Notes: generated from the sequence alone by a model not told the origin. DNA of 64,000 bases from Nocardia yamanashiensis NBRC 100130 (GCF_001613325.1 NZ_BDCD01000038.1:33635-97634), one strand, 5' to 3'; positions 25,070-34,312 are shown, counted from the stretch's first letter. Translations and numbers: made by a program.

Positions 25070-26818
25070 ATGCTGGAAGAGCTGATTAAGATACCAGATA
25101 AAGGTGAATTGGAGAAATGGCCTCCGAAATACAGACTATCTGATGAAACCGAGAGATTTTACGTCGAACTTGCTCAGAAGATCTACGCGACCTTCGACAG
25201 CCTTGGAACGGGTGCCACGCTACCGCCGCCTGTGCTTGGCGATATGCCGCAGATGTCCTTGTTGTCCGAAGGCGTAATGAAGGAGCATGGCTACACGGCG
25301 ACGAGTTATATGGAACGTCGCGACCAATATGACCAAATTGTCGAGCATCTGAAAGAAGCCGACAAGGCTATCGCAAAGGCGGCAAAAGCGGCTGAGAATA
25401 TCAATTCTCAGATTCGATCCGAGCTAATCGAGTTGGTTCGTAAGATAAATGCCAATGCCAGCTCTCCGCCTGTCGATGGTGGTTCGGAGGACCTTCATGT
25501 ATTGGATTCTATCCTCTATGCGCACAACGTCTATGCCACCAGAATGATGGAATGGAAACCTGCAATTGACGACCTGGGTAAGACTATTGCAGAGAAGGAT
25601 GCGGAAATAGCACAGTTGAAGAAGGCGGCTCAAGACAAGGCTGACGCAAAGGGTGACGGGACGGGTGACGGGAAGGATGACCGTCGTCCCTCTCTCGATC
25701 CCAATTCGCAAATACTCTCGGAATTGCAGCGTCGGCTGCAAGCGAGCGAAACCAATCAGGGGCTGAACTCCACACTGCCGGGGTCGAGGCTCGACAGCGG
25801 CGTGGACTACGACCGGCTGTCGAAAATCTTCGATCCACCGGCCGGCAAGAACGACGCTGTCGAGAAGGCTCTGCGGGACGCGTTGGACCCCACGGGCACT
25901 GATACCCCCGCGCCCGGCTCGACCACACGCCCCGGCTCGGAGACCATGCCTCCCTCGACCAGTCCTCCGGCGTCCGCCGAGCCTCCCGGGGTATCGGGAG
26001 CTCGTCCGGTCGCGGACTGGGGCGGCGGAAACCCGTGGTCGTCGCCGTACGGCGGAATGGGTGGCATGTACGGCCAGAACAATCCTTTCGACCGCTTCGG
26101 TGACGACGACCAGTATCGAGAACGCTCCTCACGGGATCGGGACGAGCACGAGCCGGTGCGGGCCGTGCCCGCCGTGGCCGCGCAGGCACCGGGCGCGCCC
26201 TCGGCCAACCCCGCCTCCCAGCCGGTCGCGCAACCCAATGCCACGCCCCCCGCCGGCAATGGCGCGCAGCCCGCTGCCCAACCCACCGCGCAGCCTGCCC
26301 TGAACAGTCCCGCCGAAGGCGACAAGGGTGTGACTTTCGACTTCTACGACAGTGTCTCGCAGATGGTTTCACCGCTGGTGCATAAAGCGCTGATGGCAGC
26401 CGGGGTCCACAAGGATCAGGTCGCCGCGGCCGAGAAACCGGCCGCCGCCGACGCACAGCAGGCGTACGCCGACACTGCGGCGAAATGGACCGACAACAAG
26501 AACATCGGCGACCGCAAGGACCCGATGCAGTTGGTCACCGGCGCTGTCGCAGTGTGGGAGAACCCCGACCGCACCGCCCTCGTACGGGTTCAAGGGACGG
26601 GAGCCGACGGCATGCTCGAGGTGATCATCGACGGCAAGCTCGTTCCGCTCCCGGAAACCACCGGCGGCAGCAGCGGATTCGGCGACTTCGCGGGCTTCCG
26701 GCATCCGCCCGGCATCGAACTCCCGAGCGCGACAGCGAAGACCGGCGACGCGGCGGTTCCGATGATCGATCCGGCTACGTCCGCGACCGCCTCGGCGACC
26801 GCCTTGCCGGCAGTGTGA
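25070..26818 (+). CDS. T7SS-associated protein with shared C-terminal domain
   Basis: A 582-residue protein in three parts. Residues 1-220 are mostly helical with coiled-coil stretches (VEHLKEADKAIAKAAKAAENIN; EKDAEIAQLKKAAQDKADAK). Residues 220-430 are a Pro/Ala/Ser/Gln-rich linker. The end (about 440-560) is a compact domain with the pattern VTGAVAVWEN..RTALV...GMLEVIIDGKLVP...FGDFAGFRHPPGIEL. That last domain also ends the protein at 36374-38503. No signal peptide is present. Genes in this position next to ESX loci are often secreted Esp-type substrates, but I do not recognise the family. The first 600 bases have lower GC than the rest. Confidence 0.7.
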   Translation: MLEELIKIPDKGELEKWPPKYRLSDETERFYVELAQKIYATFDSLGTGATLPPPVLGDMPQMSLLSEGVMKEHGYTATSYMERRDQYDQIVEHLKEADKAIAKAAKAAENINSQIRSELIELVRKINANASSPPVDGGSEDLHVLDSILYAHNVYATRMMEWKPAIDDLGKTIAEKDAEIAQLKKAAQDKADAKGDGTGDGKDDRRPSLDPNSQILSELQRRLQASETNQGLNSTLPGSRLDSGVDYDRLSKIFDPPAGKNDAVEKALRDALDPTGTDTPAPGSTTRPGSETMPPSTSPPASAEPPGVSGARPVADWGGGNPWSSPYGGMGGMYGQNNPFDRFGDDDQYRERSSRDRDEHEPVRAVPAVAAQAPGAPSANPASQPVAQPNATPPAGNGAQPAAQPTAQPALNSPAEGDKGVTFDFYDSVSQMVSPLVHKALMAAGVHKDQVAAAEKPAAADAQQAYADTAAKWTDNKNIGDRKDPMQLVTGAVAVWENPDRTALVRVQGTGADGMLEVIIDGKLVPLPETTGGSSGFGDFAGFRHPPGIELPSATAKTGDAAVPMIDPATSATASATALPAV

Positions 26819-26830
26819 TCGGACAGGGAA

Positions 26831-28369
26831 ATGGCAGACGGCAATCTCAAAGTCGAACCCAGCGAGTTGTACGACCTCGGGCGAAATTTGCAGACCGCGG
26901 TCGCGGCCGCACGCCTGGCGCGACCCGGGGAATGGGTCCGGCCCGCAGGTCACGAAGCACAATCGGCACAGGCTGCGGAGGCTTTCAACAGAACCCACGC
27001 CAACATTCAGGCCGAGCTGCTGGAACAGCTCGCGACACTGACCCAGCTCGGCGGCGTGGTCGGCCGGGCATCAGGTGAATACGGGGAAGGCGACGAATCC
27101 TGGGCTCACCTGATTCAAGGTGGGTACGGTCGCGGCGGGACCCGCATGTTCATGGACCACTATGGCGCCGACGGCAATCCCGGCGGCCCCGGGTCGCAGC
27201 TGCCCGACGAAACCACGATCCACCGACCAGCCGTCGAACCCGTCGCGCCGGTGGCCGACCCCGCCAAATACGCCGCCCAACTGCACGGGGGGCCGGGAGC
27301 CGACTCGGCTCGAGCCTTCGCCCACTCACTGCGCCGATATTTCGCCAATGACCATACAAGCGTTCTGGGCGCGGTCGACGCGGCCATTTCGACACTGGGG
27401 AGATGGGAACCGCACGGAGTCGCGAAGGTTCCCGAAGTGGTGAAGATTCGTTCCGAATTGGATGTTCTCGGCGAGCGGATGGTACGACTGGCCGGCGATG
27501 CCGAAGCCTACGCCACCGCTTTCCAATCCGCCTCCGCCCACCATCCGGAAGCGGAAGTAATAGAGCGCGCCAGAAAGGAAGCGCTGGACAAGACGAAAAG
27601 CGCGCTGGACCACTCGATCGCTCTGGCCAAGCTGGCCAAGATTCTCGGCGTCGCGGACATGGTGAAGGCCGATTACACCGCGCAGGTGGATCTCGTGAAA
27701 CAGGAGAAGGAAGCCGGGACGGGAACCACACCCGAGCCTGGGCCTCCGAAGAACACGGGTGCGTCCGCGACCGGCGGTAGCGCCTCCTCCGGTGACTCCT
27801 CGGCGATGACGACCATGCTGGGGCAGATCCTTACTGACGTGATGGGCAAAGTGTCCCAGCTGAACCCGAGTGGCGGCGGCGACCGTTCCATACCCGGCGA
27901 TGGCCTCGAGGGTGAGCCGTACGAGGACGAACTGCCGGCTGTGCTGTCCTCATTCGGTGGTGGCGGGGGAGGTGGTGGTGGCGGTGGTGGCGGCTCGGAA
28001 TACACCGGGGCCGCGCCGGCGGGGGGATATCAGATCGCGCCGGTGCCCGCGGTCGCCCCCGCGACCGCGCTCAGCAGTGGATCGCCGGTGCGTGTGGCCG
28101 GTGAGTCAGTCGCAGCGAACGCAGGCTCGGCTCGTGGCGCGGCCGGGACACCGTATGGTTCGCCGTACATGCCTATGGCCCCCGGTCAAGCGACCGCCAC
28201 GGGCGGCGATCGGGCTCGCAACGGCGAATGGCATCCCCCCAGGGTGATGTACCAGGACTCGACCCCGCACACCGAGTTGGTGATGGGTGAGAAGCCCGCC
28301 ATCGTGCCGACGGTGACACCGCTGACGCCCAATCCGGCCAATCAGCCCAATTCGGGGACCGCCACATGA
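26831..28369 (+). CDS. Probable T7SS substrate with YxxxD signal
   Basis: A 512-residue protein. Residues 1-90 form a WXG100-sized helical hairpin ending in Y84-G-E-G-D88, which fits the YxxxD/E secretion signal of type VII substrates. A second helical region follows (about 145-290, with SALDHSIALAKLAKILG). The tail is Gly/Ser/Pro-rich with an eleven- to twelve-glycine stretch. The layout resembles Esp-type (EspA/EspB-like) secreted proteins of ESX systems, though clear homology is not visible. It starts 13 bases after the previous stop with AGGGA upstream, so it is in the same operon. Confidence 0.65.
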   Translation: MADGNLKVEPSELYDLGRNLQTAVAAARLARPGEWVRPAGHEAQSAQAAEAFNRTHANIQAELLEQLATLTQLGGVVGRASGEYGEGDESWAHLIQGGYGRGGTRMFMDHYGADGNPGGPGSQLPDETTIHRPAVEPVAPVADPAKYAAQLHGGPGADSARAFAHSLRRYFANDHTSVLGAVDAAISTLGRWEPHGVAKVPEVVKIRSELDVLGERMVRLAGDAEAYATAFQSASAHHPEAEVIERARKEALDKTKSALDHSIALAKLAKILGVADMVKADYTAQVDLVKQEKEAGTGTTPEPGPPKNTGASATGGSASSGDSSAMTTMLGQILTDVMGKVSQLNPSGGGDRSIPGDGLEGEPYEDELPAVLSSFGGGGGGGGGGGGGSEYTGAAPAGGYQIAPVPAVAPATALSSGSPVRVAGESVAANAGSARGAAGTPYGSPYMPMAPGQATATGGDRARNGEWHPPRVMYQDSTPHTELVMGEKPAIVPTVTPLTPNPANQPNSGTAT

Positions 28370-28498
28370 GGCGCGTCCGATCTCGGCATGGGGACGAGGT
28401 ATCGAAACGAGTTGCAGGAGTGATGATTCCGATTCGGAACAGGTGCCCACGCGCGATCCCAGGCTCGCCGGGCGCCGGTGGGCGTGACAGGAGCAACC

Positions 28499-29512
28499 AT
28501 GGCCGATGAAGCTTTCGCTGACGCCGGAGTCGCCGTCGCCCCGGCAGCGGGTATACCCAACCGGGCCGGAGCATTCGGGGAGAGCGAGGACGGCGTAACG
28601 GTTTTCGTCGACCACGAGGTGCTGGACAGCCTCGCCGAATCGTTGTCGGCGGCCACGGACAAGGCCTTCCAGAGCTTGCCGGATCGCGGAGTCATGCCCG
28701 CGGGCTCCGAGCCGCGTTCGACCTCCGCGGCGAATGCGTTCAATGCCCGCGCCGCGTCGTGCAATGAGGAGATCTGCGTCATCCTCAACCGGTTGTTCGG
28801 TTACGCGCAGTACATCCGCGACGCGAGTGCCGCATACGACCGAAACGACGAAGACGGCGCGCAACGCGTCCGCGGCGGCGGACAGTCCGGTGCGGAATTC
28901 GTGTCCACGTCGGCGCGCAGGGTGAGGCCGCCGGTGGCGTACATCTGTTTCGTCGTGCCCGAAGGACGAGATTTCGCTGATGCCGCCATATACGCGGAGG
29001 CGTTGGAGACAGGAGACGGAACGGGAACGGGATCTGCTGAAGCCGTCGTCAAGTCGATCGAACACAAGACCCGCGACGCCCTCCGAGACCTGGATGCCGA
29101 ACTGGCCCACGATATTCTGCGGGTGCGGGAGAGCTGGAAGCCGGTCGGTGCGGCAATGGCTTTGGTGCTGAGCGGAATTCGCGATGAGCTGGCAGAGTGC
29201 GCCAGCCGTATGGAGCAACTCCGCACCGACGTGGACGACTACGTCCACGCCTTCGAAACTGTCCAGAAGGATCACCCGCTTGCATCGGAAATCCGTGAGG
29301 CCCGCGCGCGGATCGAGCCTGCCACCGGGGCCCGGGATCGGAAGAATTTCAGTCCAATCGAGCTGTTCAACGCTCAGAACGACTATCTGCACGTGCTCAA
29401 GACGGCCTTGAAGGCCCGGGCCGCATACGAATACAGAGTCGCTGATGACGAGTTGGCGCACAAGCGCAACACTCACGCTCCCGACGCCGCGATGTTCCAG
29501 GGAATGGCGTAG
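28499..29512 (+). CDS. Helical T7SS-linked protein with YxxxD signal
   Basis: A 337-residue protein. Residues 25-110 form a helical hairpin (VDHEVLDSLAESLSAATDKAF; ANAFNARAASCNEEICVILNRLFGYAQYIRDASAAY) ending with Y113-D-R-N-D117, a YxxxD motif. The second half is again helical (SIEHKTRDALRDLDAELAHDIL; IRDELAECASRMEQLRTDVDDYVHAF). The two-hairpin plan and last residues resemble the preceding gene, so they may be distant paralogues. ATG 28499 is chosen over GTG 28478 because AGGAG lies six bases ahead. No enzyme motif is seen; it is probably a secreted or structural ESX partner. Confidence 0.62.
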   Translation: MADEAFADAGVAVAPAAGIPNRAGAFGESEDGVTVFVDHEVLDSLAESLSAATDKAFQSLPDRGVMPAGSEPRSTSAANAFNARAASCNEEICVILNRLFGYAQYIRDASAAYDRNDEDGAQRVRGGGQSGAEFVSTSARRVRPPVAYICFVVPEGRDFADAAIYAEALETGDGTGTGSAEAVVKSIEHKTRDALRDLDAELAHDILRVRESWKPVGAAMALVLSGIRDELAECASRMEQLRTDVDDYVHAFETVQKDHPLASEIREARARIEPATGARDRKNFSPIELFNAQNDYLHVLKTALKARAAYEYRVADDELAHKRNTHAPDAAMFQGMA

Positions 29513-29770
29513 CACCGATGCGCAACTCGGTCCCGATCAGTTCCGCGCCCCCTTCGGCGCGGAAACGGTGCTTCGGTCGCACCCACGCGAATCCGGCCGG
29601 GATCTCCCCTCTGCCAACGAGGTTCCGGCCATAGGAACGCCGGGATGACGGCATGCCGTCACGGTGCTGAAGCGATGCCCGGCAGGAGAAGCCGCCGCCG
29701 AGGCCGATGAACCGGAGCTCCCCGACGAGCACCGACCGACCAACCCACCAACCGAATCAGGAGGCTCCGC

Positions 29771-30109
29771 GTGAGTGACATCCACCCCGACGTGCAGGCC
29801 GCGCTCGACGCCGCCCGCGACCTACGCCACCGCATCGCGGACATGCGCGAGAAGATCAATGCCATTCGCGCCCGCCGCCCTTCGCCCTCGGGCGGGGTAC
29901 TGCCCGAGGTCGACGCCATGGGCCGATTGACCGACCTGTACCTGGCACCCGGCACCACCGAACGCTTCGACAACGCCGGTTTGGTCGCCGAAATCATGGC
30001 AGCCATCCGAGACAGCACCGCCGACGCCGGCCGGCAGTACCAGGCGTTGATGGACGCCGATCCGTGGCCCCTGTCCGAGACCGCCGACGAATCGAAGCAG
30101 CCGGCATGA
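29771..30109 (+). CDS. YbaB/EbfC-like (EspL-like) protein
   Basis: A 112-residue protein with the YbaB/EbfC layout: an N-terminal helix (VQAALDAARDLRHRIADMREKI), a short beta part centred on VDAMGRLTDLYLAPGTTERFD, and a C-terminal helix (AGLVAEIMAAIRDSTADAGRQY). In mycobacterial ESX-1 the relative EspL is a cytosolic stabiliser of secreted Esp substrates, and YbaB itself binds DNA. Beside ESX genes the EspL-like role is more likely. A strong AGGAGG precedes GTG 29771, and the stop overlaps the next start (ATGA). Confidence 0.7.
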   Translation: MSDIHPDVQAALDAARDLRHRIADMREKINAIRARRPSPSGGVLPEVDAMGRLTDLYLAPGTTERFDNAGLVAEIMAAIRDSTADAGRQYQALMDADPWPLSETADESKQPA

Positions 30110-30798
30110 CCGGTGTCCCGGAGGTCACCGTCGCCGACACGATCCGCTGGCTGCACGACGAGGGCCTGGCCCGGCTGGCCGGCATCGGCGTCGACGCGCC
30201 CACTCCGCTGGTGGCCTACACCGTCGAGGTCGCCACCGGCATCGTCACCACCTTTCCCGCGTCGGTGCACGGCCCGGGTACCGACGTGCAGGCCGTACCG
30301 GCCGATGACCTGCCCGGCCCGGTGGCGAACGTCCGGCGGCTGGTCGTGGTCGGCGTCACCGAGACCGAATCGGTGCTGGTGCTCGACCTGGCCAATATCG
30401 CGGAGCTCGAGGTGCATGCCGATCGGCCGGAATCGACGGTGCGCGCGTGGGTGACGCAACTGTTGCTGGATCCGACCGTCACCATCGCCACCAACAGCCC
30501 GGATCTCACGATCAACGCCGGCGATCGCTGCCGGCAGACCTTCATTCCCGGCGGCGGCACCATCGTCACCGTCGATGATCGGCAACCGCCGGTCACCACG
30601 ATCTCCCTCACCCCCGGCCTCGAAGCGGCCGATCGGCTGGAGGTGGCGCGCGACGGGTCCGGCCGGCTGTATCTGGGCGAACGTTTCTGGCAGTTGCGGC
30701 GTGTGCTCCGAATCGACGACCTCACCTGGGCCGCGCTCACCGAGGATATGGAACCTGAAGCGCCGCAATATGATTCGAATCCACCCGGGATTCTCTGA
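30106..30798 (+). CDS. T7SS accessory-region protein, unknown function
   Basis: A 230-residue, mostly beta/alpha protein without membrane segments. It begins with a helix (TIRWLHDEGLARLAG), continues with several hydrophobic strands (RLVVVGVTETESVLVLDLANI) and ends in FWQLRRVLRIDDLTWAAL. I do not recognise a family. It is translationally coupled to the YbaB-like gene by ATGA overlap and is followed after 16 bases by another small gene, so it belongs to the accessory operon. A cytosolic role is inferred from the lack of export signals. Confidence 0.6.
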   Translation: MTGVPEVTVADTIRWLHDEGLARLAGIGVDAPTPLVAYTVEVATGIVTTFPASVHGPGTDVQAVPADDLPGPVANVRRLVVVGVTETESVLVLDLANIAELEVHADRPESTVRAWVTQLLLDPTVTIATNSPDLTINAGDRCRQTFIPGGGTIVTVDDRQPPVTTISLTPGLEAADRLEVARDGSGRLYLGERFWQLRRVLRIDDLTWAALTEDMEPEAPQYDSNPPGIL

Positions 30799-30814
30799 AC
30801 CGTAGGAGTCTGGC

Positions 30815-31156
30815 ATGACCACCGAACCCGACGAACTCGACCCCGACGCCGCGAATCCGCGCACCCTGACCTATCAGGTTTTCAACCCCGACGACACGGT
30901 CGGCGTCGCCTGCAACCGCGACGGCGAGGTCGTGGGCCTGCATCTCACCGACGAAGCCCGCGACAACGGAGACACCTGGCTCGCGGCCGAGATCCTGCGC
31001 CTGGCTCGCCTCGGGCATATGAAATCCCGGGTCGGGCTGCGCGCGGAAATGGAACGCAACGGCACGCTGCCATACACCATCGATTCGTTCGACTTGCCGA
31101 CCGAATCCGCCTACCGGGCAATGGAGATCGCCGAATTCGGCAGCGCCCGCCCCTGA
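30815..31156 (+). CDS. Small acidic protein, possibly EspD/EspH-like
   Basis: A 113-residue acidic protein with a core NPDDTVGVACNRDGEVVGLHLTDEA followed by a helix (TWLAAEILRLARLGHMKSRVGLRAEM). The strand-turn-strand plus helix pattern recalls YbaB-fold or EspD/EspH-type ESX proteins, but similarity is too weak for a firm call. It sits in a run of small genes between the YbaB-like gene and a helical-hairpin gene, all on the plus strand with gaps under 20 bases. Confidence 0.55.
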   Translation: MTTEPDELDPDAANPRTLTYQVFNPDDTVGVACNRDGEVVGLHLTDEARDNGDTWLAAEILRLARLGHMKSRVGLRAEMERNGTLPYTIDSFDLPTESAYRAMEIAEFGSARP

Positions 31157-31175
31157 CCCGTACGGGAGACCCGCC

Positions 31176-31496
31176 ATGGCGGACAAGATCGACATTGACG
31201 ACCCTGATGCGGTCATCGCCGCCGCCGACCGTGTCGCGGACGCCGGGGCCGCCGCATCCGGCGTTCTGCTGCGCGTCGCCGGCGGGCTCCGCTCCGGTGG
31301 CCACTCCGAACTCGACCGCGCGCTGAAGAGCGAAGTATCGCAGCCGGCGTGCGACGCGATCGAGGAATTCGCGCCGACCATGGCCGCCCGGCCCGAGCAG
31401 CTGCGCGGGCAGGTGGCGGCCGCGATGCGGGAGCTTGCCGACGCCGATATCGGCGCGGCACGGAGTATGAGACACGCGGCGCGCGAATCGATCTGA
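31176..31496 (+). CDS. Small helical protein, possibly EspC/WXG100-like
   Basis: A 106-residue protein predicted as two long amphipathic helices (DPDAVIAAADRVADAGAAASGVLLRVAGG; EEFAPTMAARPEQLRGQVAAAMRELADADI) joined by a short turn. The size and hairpin suit the EspC/'type VII secretion target' class, yet it lacks both a W-x-G turn and a YxxxD tail. The next gene begins five bases after its stop, so the two are probably co-translated and may form a heterodimer. AC-CCGCC precedes the ATG with only a weak ribosome site (GGGAG). Confidence 0.55.
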   Translation: MADKIDIDDPDAVIAAADRVADAGAAASGVLLRVAGGLRSGGHSELDRALKSEVSQPACDAIEEFAPTMAARPEQLRGQVAAAMRELADADIGAARSMRHAARESI

Positions 31497-31501
31497 CGCC
31501 G

Positions 31502-34165
31502 GTGGAGCAACGGCTCGAACACCCGAACTGGAACGCCATCGTCGGCGACCACTGGCCCGAGATCGGACCCGAGGACTGGAACGCGATGGCGGCGCGGGCA
31601 CGAAGCGGCGCCACCGACCTCGACCTGCCCGGCTTCGAACAGGCACTGCGCGACTTCGAAGGACGGGCCCGCGCCGGCGCGGCCATGACCGCGGCCAAGG
31701 ACGCACTACGCAGCACCCAGAAGCGGTTGTCAGCGGCGCACGAAGCCCTGGGCGTCGCGGCCGAAGTCTACGAGGAAGCCGCGGCGCTGGTGCATCGCAC
31801 CAGAAATCGGATACTGGACGTTGTCGACGAAACAGAAGCGCAGCTCGGCGCACTCGACTCCGAAGCGGCGCAGGATGATTCGGCATCTGAGGATTCCGTG
31901 TCGGCGCAAAAGGACCGTGCGGCGCGCAGGGACGAGATCGTCAGCGCCGCTCGCGCCGAGATCGCCGGCATCGTGTCCGCCGCGCGGAACACGGTGACCG
32001 TGAACGGATTCCCCGGCCTCGCTCGCATCACCGAGTTGCTTGGGCAACCAGGCGTCCCACCGCACACCGGCGGAGCGCACGCCGGACCGGCTGCCGGGCC
32101 GACCGCACCGCACGGTGAACAGACGGGCGGCGGGACCGTTCCCGCTTCCCGCGCGCCGTGGGATCCCGCGCACTATCCGGCTTCACCGGCTTCACCGGCT
32201 TCACCGGCTTCACCGGCTTCACCGGCTTCACCGGCTTCACCGGATTCGGCCGCACCCGGCCAGGAATACGAAACGGCGCTCGTTCGCGGCCAAGAACTTC
32301 CGCCTGGTGAAGTATCTACCCATGGCGTCGGTCCGGCCGTGACCGACAGCGTGGGCCGAGGCATCAATACAACAACCGGCCGGAGCGGACTCGAAACCGA
32401 CACCCCGGCCTCCGAGGCTGCGGGCGAGCCGAACAGGCAGGCCCGACATGGACTTCTCGGCACCGATTCTCCCGGGTACGAAAAGCCAGGAATCGGCGCC
32501 GCGCCGGCCACTTCCACCGCCATGCACCAGGTGTCCGAAAAACCCTCGTCCCCAGCCGATTCCGAGCAACCGTCCGAAGGCACACACGAATCGCCCACGA
32601 ACGAGCACCCGGTCACCGCGACGCGAACAGCCTCCGATTCTCTGGCGTCCCAGCTCGACGATACGAACGGCGCGGTGGCGGACTCCGGCCAGCGCACGTC
32701 CGGCGATGCGAGTACCGCATCGCTCGCTCCGCCGATTCCGGCCGCCTTCGCCCCAGCAGCCGCGAACGGACCGCTGGCGGCGTTCGGAGGTTCGGCGCCC
32801 ACCCGAATGACCACGTCCGGTTCGAGTGTCGCGTCCGGCTCGGTGTCCGCGCTCGGTTCGACGGCCGGGGCGGGCACCTCCGCCGAGACCCGAACCGCCG
32901 CACCGCGATCGGCATCCTCGCCCGGCGGAGGTTCTTACACGCAGGACCGGTCGGCAACGACACCCCGCAACGCATCGCTCGCCGGTTCGGCTGCGGGCGG
33001 TGAGTCACCGACGGGCGCCCGGCCCAGCTCCGGCACGCCCGCGTCCCCGGGACCCCGGGCGGGTTCCGCCCCGCCGGAACGCTGGCATCAGCCCACAACC
33101 TCGGAATCCGCGCCGCAGGGGGAAGGCATGGAGGGGGGCATGCCGGGCGCGCTGTCGGTGGCCGAGGCGGTCGGGGCCGCGATGGCCGCGACCGCGCCGG
33201 CCGGTGTGCTCGGCGAACGAACGGACGGCGATCTGGTGCTGGCCCGGACCCTGCTGCGCAGTGTGCTCGCCGCCGTGGACCGCGGGCCGGTGGCCCCGGA
33301 CTGGGCGGTGGCCGTGCTCCGCCACAGCAGCGGCGTCACCGCGTTCCTCACCTCCAACGAAGGGCGCGGCTGGTTGCCCGCCGGGCTCTATCTGCCCCCC
33401 GAGGTGCGCACGCCGTGGATGTTCGACAGTGCCCGCGCCGCACCGTGGGAGGGCATCGACGATCCAGCTCGGATGCTGGCCGAATTCGCCCTGCTGTGGC
33501 AGGCCGCGCAGGGCGCTCCGATGACGGCGCTGGTTTCCTCGCGACCAATCGATCCGCGGCTGCGAGCGGCATTGCCCGGCGTCGCGGTCGATGACGGTGT
33601 GCTCGGGGCTCCGGATGTCGATCTGAGCGTCCCCGCTGCCGGTCGGCTGGACCGGCTCGCCGCTACGGCCGCGCCGACACTGCTCGAACGCGTCGCCGCG
33701 GTACCCGAGGGTCACATCGAACGTCGCCGTGTGGACCTGGCCCGGGACGCGCACGACCGGTTGAGTCCCAGCACCGCGCTGGATGGACTGGGTGTACGCG
33801 AATTGCGCGCGCAGGTCCTGGATGCGATGCGACGCGGTACGACGGTGCCGGACTCGCTACGCCAGGAGCTGTCCGACGCCGACTACTTGATCGCCGCCGC
33901 CGTGACGACCAAGCGCCTCGCGGTGACCGATATTCCGCTGGGGGAGTTGCGCGCCGACCGCGATGGCGCCGCACTCACCGCGGTGCGGGTGCTGCATCTG
34001 GAGCGGTGTTGCAATGAACTGCTGCTGGCGCCGCAGGAGGCCTCGGGCCGGGATCGGTTGCGTGCGGCCGTATATTCGCATGCCTATATCGCGAACCACC
34101 CGCTGACATCCGGTACTTCGCCGACTGCGGCCCGAAGAGCCGGGGCCGGACCGCGAAAGTCATGA
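31502..34165 (+). CDS. Large Ala/Pro-rich EspK-like T7SS protein, copy 1
   Basis: An 887-residue protein. Residues 1-180 are helical, with HPNWNAIVGDHWPEIGPEDW near the start, a motif seen in WXG-type ESX proteins. Residues 180-560 are low complexity (Ala/Pro/Ser/Thr) and include the PAS repeat. From about 575 to 870 lies a folded domain with VLARTLLRSVLAAV, AFLTSNEGRGWLPAGLYLP and DDPARMLAEF. That domain recurs in the next gene. ESX-1 EspK-type proteins have a similar plan (helical head, Pro/Ala-rich middle, conserved C-terminus). The start is uncertain: the frame is open from 31349, and GTG 31502, five bases after the upstream stop, fits best. Confidence 0.65.
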   Translation: MEQRLEHPNWNAIVGDHWPEIGPEDWNAMAARARSGATDLDLPGFEQALRDFEGRARAGAAMTAAKDALRSTQKRLSAAHEALGVAAEVYEEAAALVHRTRNRILDVVDETEAQLGALDSEAAQDDSASEDSVSAQKDRAARRDEIVSAARAEIAGIVSAARNTVTVNGFPGLARITELLGQPGVPPHTGGAHAGPAAGPTAPHGEQTGGGTVPASRAPWDPAHYPASPASPASPASPASPASPASPDSAAPGQEYETALVRGQELPPGEVSTHGVGPAVTDSVGRGINTTTGRSGLETDTPASEAAGEPNRQARHGLLGTDSPGYEKPGIGAAPATSTAMHQVSEKPSSPADSEQPSEGTHESPTNEHPVTATRTASDSLASQLDDTNGAVADSGQRTSGDASTASLAPPIPAAFAPAAANGPLAAFGGSAPTRMTTSGSSVASGSVSALGSTAGAGTSAETRTAAPRSASSPGGGSYTQDRSATTPRNASLAGSAAGGESPTGARPSSGTPASPGPRAGSAPPERWHQPTTSESAPQGEGMEGGMPGALSVAEAVGAAMAATAPAGVLGERTDGDLVLARTLLRSVLAAVDRGPVAPDWAVAVLRHSSGVTAFLTSNEGRGWLPAGLYLPPEVRTPWMFDSARAAPWEGIDDPARMLAEFALLWQAAQGAPMTALVSSRPIDPRLRAALPGVAVDDGVLGAPDVDLSVPAAGRLDRLAATAAPTLLERVAAVPEGHIERRRVDLARDAHDRLSPSTALDGLGVRELRAQVLDAMRRGTTVPDSLRQELSDADYLIAAAVTTKRLAVTDIPLGELRADRDGAALTAVRVLHLERCCNELLLAPQEASGRDRLRAAVYSHAYIANHPLTSGTSPTAARRAGAGPRKS
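32177..32248 (+). repeat. 9-bp tandem repeat (CCGGCTTCA)x7 plus one variant
   Basis: Seven exact CCGGCTTCA units (32177-32239) and one CCGGATTCG unit encode PAS repeated seven times followed by PDS, within the linker of the EspK-like gene. Identical units in tandem suggest recent slippage, so the copy number may vary between strains. Confidence 0.9.
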
Positions 34166-34246
34166 TGCCCCGGCGAGATTCGTCAAGAACCGGAATTGGC
34201 GTTCGAACCATCAACCAGGACAAAAGGTTTCCGCCCGCGAGATCAT

Positions 34247-34262
34247 TCCCCACTTGTGGGAA
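34247..34262. promoter_or_regulatory. Palindrome copy 5 (TCCCCA-CTTG-TGGGAA), putative operator
   Basis: One mismatch to TTCCCA-N4-TGGGAA. It ends 51 bases before ATG 34313, showing that the second EspK-like gene has its own control point. Confidence 0.5.
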
Positions 34263-34312
34263 GGCTCGACAATTGTCAGGTCAGAGGAGAGGCGAAAGGA
34301 GCCGGAGTCAGC

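Noticed and set aside
28106..29515. 469-codon minus-strand frame
   Set aside because: Shadow of the two Esp-like genes; no domain and no promoter context.
32177..32248. Possible CRISPR array
   Set aside because: The repeats are contiguous 9-bp units with no spacers and lie within a coding frame.
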